Positions 5,421 through 8,742 of a stretch of DNA of 8,742 nucleotides are shown piece after piece. Position 1 is the first letter of the stretch. Every line of letters begins with the position of its first letter. Position numbers and translations under genes: made by a program. Origin of the DNA: JBQCHF01 sp051953655 (GTDB lineage Bacteria > Actinomycetota > Actinomycetes > Motilibacterales > Motilibacteraceae); the NCBI GenBank assembly GCA_051953655.1, contig JBQCIO010000295.1, forward strand, positions 1 to 8,742. Direction: 5' to 3'. The notes below the pieces were generated by a model. That model saw only the letters and a program-made list of their open reading frames with translations, did not search any database and had not been told where the DNA came from.

Positions 5421-6335
5421 TCACCCTCGCTGTGCCTGCACCCAGTACGTCGCGAGCAGGTCCGCCGTCGTTTCAGGACGTTCGGCCGCCGGGGAGTGCG
5501 CAGCCTGCGCGATGACCTCGTGGCGCGCGCCGAGCCGCCGCGCCATGTCGGCCTGCGCGTCGTGCGCCCAGGCGTCGTCGTCCTCCCCGCGGGCGACCAG
5601 CACCGGCAGCCCGAGGTCGTCGACGGCGGCGCGCAGGGCGTCGGTGCGGTCCGGCTCGCCGAGCAGCTGCTCGGTGACCCGCAGCAGCTGGGCGGCGTCG
5701 GTGGCCAGCCAGCGCCGCTCGAGGAACGCCTGCACGTCCGGCGCCGGCTCGAGGACGCCGTTCTCGGCGTCGAGCTGGCGCATCACCGCCCAGATGGTGG
5801 CGAGGTCGACCTGCGCCAGCGCCCCGGCGAGCAGCCGCAGCCGGCCGGCGCCGGGCTCGGGGACGTCGGCCGGGCCGGAGCACAGGAGGGTGAGCGAGGC
5901 GAGCAGGTCGCGGTGCGGGCTCGCCGGCTCGGCCGCCTGCAGGGTGGCGGCCCGGGCCACCAGGCCGCCGAAGGAGTGCCCGAGCAGGTGCACCCGGTCC
6001 TGCCCGCTGCGCTCGCGCAGGACGGCGGCCGCGGCCAGCGCGTCGCGGCCCAGCGGGGCGACGTCGTAGTCCGCCGGGTCGGTGGCGTGCGGCGACTCGT
6101 GCTGCCCCCGCTGGTCCACGGCGATCACGTGAACGCCGCGCTGCGCCAGCAGCGGGAGGACCGCGATGAAGTCCTCCTTGCTGCCGGTGAAGCCGGGGAC
6201 GAGCAGCGCGGCGGCCCGAACCGAGCTGACGGCGCCGTCGGGGCGGGCCTCGAGCGCGGCCAGCGCGCCCCAGCCGGTGGCGACCTCGACGCGCTCGGTG
6301 CCGGCCGGCAGGGCGACGAAGGGGGGTGTGCTCAC
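5421..6335 (-). CDS. Alpha/beta hydrolase
   Basis: A 304-residue alpha/beta-hydrolase-fold enzyme, probably cytoplasmic. The oxyanion-hole strand is LLVPGFTGSKEDF (residues 44-56), the conserved VDQRGQHES follows (73-81), and the nucleophile elbow is GHSFGG with S121. The acid is probably one of D252-D254 in ARGEDDDAW, and the catalytic base is H280 in AQAAHSP near the C-terminus. A cap region with acidic and Arg-rich helices lies between. The reaction cannot be named; esterase, lipase or haloperoxidase-like chemistry are all possible. GTG 6335 is preferred because TAGGGT ends 7 nt upstream, giving a leaderless mRNA; GTG 6341 and GTG 6365 are longer alternatives. It is divergent from the ParA-like gene and could head a unit with the two downstream - strand genes. 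Confidence 0.92.
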   Translation of the reverse strand: MSTPPFVALPAGTERVEVATGWGALAALEARPDGAVSSVRAAALLVPGFTGSKEDFIAVLPLLAQRGVHVIAVDQRGQHESPHATDPADYDVAPLGRDALAAAAVLRERSGQDRVHLLGHSFGGLVARAATLQAAEPASPHRDLLASLTLLCSGPADVPEPGAGRLRLLAGALAQVDLATIWAVMRQLDAENGVLEPAPDVQAFLERRWLATDAAQLLRVTEQLLGEPDRTDALRAAVDDLGLPVLVARGEDDDAWAHDAQADMARRLGARHEVIAQAAHSPAAERPETTADLLATYWVQAQRG

Positions 6336-6342
6336 GGTCACG

Positions 6343-6348
6343 ACCCTA
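6343..6348 (-). promoter_or_regulatory. Candidate -10 box of the alpha/beta hydrolase gene
   Basis: On the - strand this reads TAGGGT, 7 nt before GTG 6335, again the leaderless layout. It shares the short divergent gap with the ParA gene start. No convincing -35 is seen. Confidence 0.4.
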
Positions 6349-6387
6349 CGAGCCGCCGTGACCACCGGCGCAGGCGGGGACGGGCGG

Positions 6388-6393
6388 CAGAAT
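6388..6393 (+). promoter_or_regulatory. Candidate -10 box of the ParA-like gene
   Basis: CAGAAT differs from TANNNT at one defined position and ends 7 nt before GTG 6401. If real it makes GTG 6401 the leaderless start, because the box overlaps ATG 6392. Confidence 0.3.
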
Positions 6394-7243
6394 GAGGCGC
6401 GTGCCCCGCGCCAGCGCCCGTCCCACCAGGTCCCGAGCCGCAGCGACGCGCGCGGTGTCCCGCCGGGTGGTGGCCGTGGCCAACCAGAAGGGCGGGGTGG
6501 CCAAGACGACCACGGTCGTCTCGCTGGGTGCCGCGTTCGCCGAGGCCGGCAGGAAGGTGCTGCTGGTCGACCTCGACGCGCAGTCCTGCCTGACCTTCTC
6601 CCTGGGGCTGGACCCGGAGACGGTCGAGCTCTCCGTGCACGACGTGCTCCTCGGACGGGTGCCGGCGGCCATGGCGGTGCAGCCGACCGACGACGGGGTG
6701 GACCTGCTGCCGGCCACCATCGACCTGGCCGGCACCGAGGCCCAGCTGCTCGCCCGGCCCGGGCGCGAGTACGTGCTCCGCACCGCGCTCGAGGACCTGT
6801 TCGCGGCGCCCTCGGCGGAGACCTCCTACGACGTCGTGCTGCTGGACTGCTCGCCGTCGCTCGGGGTGCTCACCCTCAACGCGCTCACCGCCGCCGACGA
6901 GGTGGTCGTGCCGCTGCAGTGCGAGATGCTCAGCCACCGCGGGGTCGGGCAGCTGCTGGACACCGTGGCCGACGTGCAGCGCATCCTGAACCGCGACCTG
7001 ATCGTGCGCGGTGTCCTGCCGACGATGTTCGACGCCCGCACCAATCACGCCCGCGCGGTGCTGGCCGACGTCGCCGAGCGCTACGGCGTCGACGTCCTGG
7101 AGCCGCCGATCCCGAAGTCGGTCCGGTTCGCCGAGGCGCCCGCCGTGGGGCGGTCCGTCCTCGCCACCGCCCGGTCCGGGCGGGGCGCGCAGGCCTACCG
7201 CGAGGTGGCCGCCAACCTGACCGAGGCGTGGGGGCTGGCGTGA
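6392..7243 (+). CDS. ParA/Soj-family ATPase (orphan, Rv3213c-like)
   Basis: A 283-residue deviant-Walker ATPase of the ParA/MinD class, which dimerises on ATP and positions DNA or protein cargo. Walker A is NQKGGVAKTTT (signature lysine K33, P-loop lysine K38), Walker A' is LLVDLDAQ (D60, D62) and Walker B is YDVVLLDCSPSLG (D152). In the P-loop Ala replaces the usual Gly (KGGVGKTT); I recall the same variant in actinobacterial chromosomal ParA paralogues such as M. tuberculosis Rv3213c. There is no ParB gene or parS-like site beside it, so a role in chromosome partition is unlikely. The first 24 residues are Arg/Ala-rich and basic. ATG 6392 gives the longest form; GTG 6401 is equally possible. 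It is coupled to the zinc-ribbon gene by a GTGA overlap and faces the RhlE-like helicase. Confidence 0.92.
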   Translation: MRRVPRASARPTRSRAAATRAVSRRVVAVANQKGGVAKTTTVVSLGAAFAEAGRKVLLVDLDAQSCLTFSLGLDPETVELSVHDVLLGRVPAAMAVQPTDDGVDLLPATIDLAGTEAQLLARPGREYVLRTALEDLFAAPSAETSYDVVLLDCSPSLGVLTLNALTAADEVVVPLQCEMLSHRGVGQLLDTVADVQRILNRDLIVRGVLPTMFDARTNHARAVLADVAERYGVDVLEPPIPKSVRFAEAPAVGRSVLATARSGRGAQAYREVAANLTEAWGLA

Positions 7244-7563
7244 GCGAGGTCGAGCGCGGGTTCGACCGGCTGCGTCGGCGCACCGCGGCCGCGCCGGCCG
7301 ATCCGGTGGTGCTGCCCCGGCCCCGCGACGCCGAGGGGCGCCAGTCGCTGTTCACCCCGGTGCCCGTGCAGGCCGCACCTGGCGGCGTCGTCGTGGCGTG
7401 CGCGCGGTGCGGAGCGGAGAGCGTGCTGTCGGCCGGGGCGTTCGCCCGGGCCGCGCTGCCCAGCCTGCACCTGCCGGTGCTGCGCCGCTCCCACCCCTCG
7501 CTGCTGCGGTGCCCGGCGTGCCGGCGGCCTGCCTGGTGCAGGGTGTCGGTGCGGCTGCCGTAG
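7240..7563 (+). CDS. Small zinc-ribbon protein coupled to ParA-like gene
   Basis: A 107-residue protein of unknown function. GTG 7240 overlaps the ParA stop by four bases (GTGA), so translation is coupled. An N-terminal basic region (FDRLRRRTAAA) leads to SLFTPVPV, then two CxxC knuckles, C54-A-R-C57 and C91-P-A-C94, with an additional C100. The knuckles are 33 residues apart, as in a rubredoxin-like zinc ribbon; the loop between them is rich in Leu, His and Arg. Small zinc-binding proteins behind ParA-like genes next to RhlE genes occur in actinobacteria as hypothetical proteins. The tight coupling suggests it acts with the ATPase, perhaps as its cargo adaptor or nucleic-acid-binding partner, but this is inference. 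No membrane segment is present. Confidence 0.82.
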   Translation: MSEVERGFDRLRRRTAAAPADPVVLPRPRDAEGRQSLFTPVPVQAAPGGVVVACARCGAESVLSAGAFARAALPSLHLPVLRRSHPSLLRCPACRRPAWCRVSVRLP

Positions 7564-7705
7564 GGGGCGTGTGTTGCCCGGCTCGTGCTCGGGGCCGTTC
7601 CCCTGGCCGGCGCGGGTCCCGTCGTGGGGTGAAAGGCGCTGGTGACGGGGGCAGCCGCGTGCGGGGCCGCTCCGGCGACCCGGACGCGCCCGTCCGCCGC
7701 AGGGG

Positions 7706-7762
7706 ATTGGGTGAAGGGGCCCTTCATACGAACCTATTGGGTGAAGGGACCCTTCACCCAAT
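7706..7762. repeat. Two direct copies of a TGAAGGG/CCCTTCA palindrome, 30-nt period
   Basis: ATTGGGTGAAGGG occurs at 7706-7718 and again at 7736-7748. In copy 1 it is followed by G and CCCTTCA, giving 7-nt arms (7712-7726). In copy 2 it is followed by A and CCCTTCACCCAAT, giving perfect 13-nt arms around one base (7736-7762). Copy 1 therefore looks like a half-eroded version of copy 2. It is probably a dispersed REP-like intergenic element or a protein-binding site. Confidence 0.65.
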
Positions 7763-7788
7763 GGAGATGATCTCGGGGCCGGGGAAAG

Positions 7789-7837
7789 TGTGACGACGAT
7801 GCGCGACACGCCGAGAAAGGCCAGCAACAGCGTCACA
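7789..7837. repeat. 49-nt block bounded by inverted TGTGACG / CGTCACA
   Basis: The 7-nt ends TGTGACG (7789-7795) and CGTCACA (7831-7837) are perfect inverted repeats around a 35-nt core containing GCGCGACACGCCGAGAAAGG. It could be a small miniature element or a dispersed intergenic repeat; one copy alone cannot prove it. Confidence 0.35.
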
Positions 7838-7956
7838 TTCTGCCGCCCACGGCCTCGCCGCAGCCGACCGAAGGAAGCCGGCCCCCACCTGCTCCCCGTC
7901 ACCAGCGCAGTTGCTCTTTCCCCGAGGAAGAGTCGACGCTTCCCGCCCCGAATGAC

Positions 7957-7988
7957 CGCCTCCCGCCGTGAATTCACGGCGGGAGGCG
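7957..7988. terminator. Perfect 32-nt palindrome behind the helicase gene, probable terminator
   Basis: The arms are CGCCTCCCGCCGTGAA (7957-7972) and its exact complement (7973-7988), with no spacer; the centre is GAATTC. It begins 39 nt beyond the helicase stop on the - strand. No T-tract follows. Its length matches the palindrome at 159-190 exactly although the sequence is different. Confidence 0.6.
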
Positions 7989-7995
7989 ACCAATG

Positions 7996-8013
7996 GTCAC
8001 GTCAACGTGATCG
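7996..8013 (+). repeat. Intergenic motif GTCACGTNNACGTGATCG, copy 2
   Basis: The sequence is GTCACGTCAACGTGATCG, identical to copy 1 except for the two central bases, with the inverted repeat TCACGT-2-ACGTGA. It starts 7 nt after the 32-nt palindrome and lies 14 nt beyond the helicase stop. An overlapping small inverted repeat TGATC-4-GATCA is at 8008-8021. Confidence 0.6.
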
Positions 8014-8027
8014 TTTGATCAGCGGAC

Positions 8028-8742
8028 CTAGGCGGACACCTCGGCGGGAGCCGAGTCCGACGAGCTGTCGGAGCCGGAGGTCTCGCCGGCGCGTCCACGG
8101 CCGCGGCCGCCGCGGCGGCGTCGCCGGGGGCGGGTGGCGTCGCCGTCTTCAGCGGAGGTCTCGGCGCTCTCGCCGGGCACGGTCTTGCCGGCGGACTCCG
8201 ACATGTTGTCGGAGATATCGGCCGCGGCGCCGTCGACCGGCTCGCCGCTGCGGGTGCGGCGGCGCGAGCGGGACCGGCGGGGCCGCTCGGCGCGCTCGCC
8301 CTCGTCCTCCGACGGCGCGTCGGAGCGCCCGCGCGACGGCTTGGCCTTGGTGGCCGGCTTGGCGCGCTTGCCGGTCTCGCCGAGGTCCTCGACCTGCTCT
8401 GCGGACAGCCCGGCGCGGGTGCGCTGACCGCGGGGCAGGACGCCGGTGGTTCCGGCAGGGATGTCGAGGTCGGTGTAGAGGTGCTCCGACGTCGAGTAGG
8501 TCTCGGGCGGCTCGGGGAAGCCGAGGTCGAGCGCCTTGTCGATCAGGCCCCAGCGGGGCAGGTCGTCCCAGTCGACGAACGTGACCGCGGTGCCCGACGC
8601 GCCGGCGCGCGCCGTGCGGCCGATGCGGTGCAGGTAGGTCTTCTCGTCCTCGGGGCACTGGAAGTTGATGACGTGGGTGACGTCCTGGACGTCGATGCCG
8701 CGGGCGGCGACGTCGGTGGCGACCAGCACGTCGACCTTGCCG
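8028..8742 (-). CDS. DEAD/DEAH-box RNA helicase, RhlE-like (C-terminal part)
   Basis: About 237 residues of the C-terminus are present; the N-terminal RecA domain lies beyond the right edge. The visible part is the end of the second RecA domain: motif V VLVATDVAARGIDV, then VTHVINFQCPEDEKTYLH and motif VI HRIGRTARAG with its arginine finger region. These enzymes unwind short RNA duplexes with ATP, in ribosome assembly or cold-stress RNA turnover. After TAVTFVDWDDLPRW the conserved DKALDLGFPEPPETYSTSEHLYTDLDIP stretch (read here as separate short blocks DKALDLGF, PEPPETYS, TSEHLYTD) is typical of actinobacterial RhlE homologues such as Rv3211. The last 130 residues are low-complexity and charged, with RSRSRRRTRSG and RPRRRRRGGRGRGRAG, then an acidic Ser/Asp tail; this is likely a disordered RNA-binding extension. 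It is convergent with the ParA/zinc-ribbon pair. Confidence 0.92.
   Translation of the reverse strand, partial: GKVDVLVATDVAARGIDVQDVTHVINFQCPEDEKTYLHRIGRTARAGASGTAVTFVDWDDLPRWGLIDKALDLGFPEPPETYSTSEHLYTDLDIPAGTTGVLPRGQRTRAGLSAEQVEDLGETGKRAKPATKAKPSRGRSDAPSEDEGERAERPRRSRSRRRTRSGEPVDGAAADISDNMSESAGKTVPGESAETSAEDGDATRPRRRRRGGRGRGRAGETSGSDSSSDSAPAEVSA

Larger units (their letters stand above)
7564..8027. other. 464-nt non-coding gap between convergent genes, rich in palindromes
   Basis: No credible gene is found on either strand; the open frames crossing it are low-complexity extensions of shadow frames. From left to right it holds a GC-rich stretch with a small hairpin CGGACG-4-CGTCCG (7681-7696), two TGAAGGG palindromes (7706-7762), a block bounded by inverted TGTGACG (7789-7837), a plain stretch (7838-7956), a perfect 32-nt palindrome (7957-7988) and the ACGTGATCG motif (7996-8013). 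From about 7700 it is visibly less GC-rich than the flanking genes. Confidence 0.7.

Noticed and set aside
5411..5422. Perfect 12-nt palindrome GAGCCGCGGCTC over the hydrolase stop codon
   Set aside because: The stem leaves at most a tiny loop and the DNA is very GC-rich, so short palindromes of this kind are expected by chance; it is not called as a terminator.
6336..6391. parS-like site for the ParA ATPase in its upstream gap
   Set aside because: No TGTTTCACGTGAAACA-like palindrome is present in the gap; the CACGT motifs at the window ends lack the TGTTTC and GAAACA arms.
7624..7640. Possible third degenerate copy of the GGGTGAAGGG repeat (GGGGTGAAAGGC)
   Set aside because: Only a short imperfect half-site with no inverted partner; not distinguishable from chance.
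7681..7696. Hairpin CGGACG-4-CGTCCG behind the zinc-ribbon gene
   Set aside because: Six-base stem more than 110 nt beyond the stop, without T-tract; too weak to list as a terminator on its own.
7195..7977. Long - strand open frame across the zinc-ribbon gene and the repeat-rich gap
   Set aside because: It runs antisense through a real gene, is Arg/Pro/Gly low-complexity and has no domain; GC-rich DNA opens such frames routinely.
7790..8584. Long + strand open frame antisense to the helicase
   Set aside because: It is an Arg/Ser shadow of the helicase tail in another frame, with no recognisable domain.
1..8742. CRISPR array, tRNA, rRNA, toxin-antitoxin pair, phage or secretion genes
   Set aside because: No regularly spaced repeats, no tRNA-like cloverleaf or rRNA-like sequence, and none of the proteins belongs to known defence, phage or secretion families.

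Overview
The window is chromosomal DNA from a very GC-rich actinobacterium. Codon third positions are almost all G or C, GTG starts are common, several genes appear leaderless, and the gene families are actinobacterial (DUF6758, MpaB-type DUF2236, an Rv3213c-like ParA beside RhlE). Gene content and the intergenic repeats fit Geodermatophilaceae (Blastococcus, Geodermatophilus or Modestobacter), but that placement is from memory and was not searched.

Layout. 1-121 is the last 40 codons of a probable IS110-family transposase (+). It faces a NUDIX hydrolase (-) across a structured gap holding a perfect 32-nt palindrome and a quasi-palindromic motif. From 813 to 3761 four + strand genes follow: DUF6758 zinc-binding protein, plasmid pRiA4b ORF-3 family protein, PHP-domain phosphoesterase and MarC-family membrane protein. 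A hairpin at 3782-3816 separates MarC from three - strand genes, which in transcription order are an alpha/beta hydrolase, an RsbW-like ATP-binding protein and an MpaB-like oxygenase. The hydrolase is divergent from a ParA-type ATPase (+), whose stop overlaps the start of a small zinc-ribbon protein (GTGA). A 464-nt gap full of palindromes follows, then the C-terminal part of a RhlE-like DEAD-box helicase (-), cut by the window edge.

How the genes relate. DUF6758/pRiA4b/PHP/MarC are co-directional with short gaps; PHP and MarC are almost certainly co-transcribed. ParA and the zinc-ribbon protein are translationally coupled and sit beside the helicase, an arrangement that resembles the Rv3211-Rv3213c neighbourhood of Mycobacterium tuberculosis. 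Most genes are ordinary housekeeping or conserved hypothetical genes.

Most unusual. The two convergent gaps at opposite ends of the window carry the same 57-nt composite architecture: a 32-nt perfect palindrome, exactly 7 nt, then an 18-nt CGTGATCG-ending motif, placed just behind the stop of the - strand gene. The palindrome sequences differ while their length and geometry are kept. One copy lies right behind the transposase end, which fits the known liking of IS110-type elements for REP-like targets. The second gap also carries a separate repeated TGAAGGG palindrome family and a 49-nt block bounded by inverted TGTGACG.
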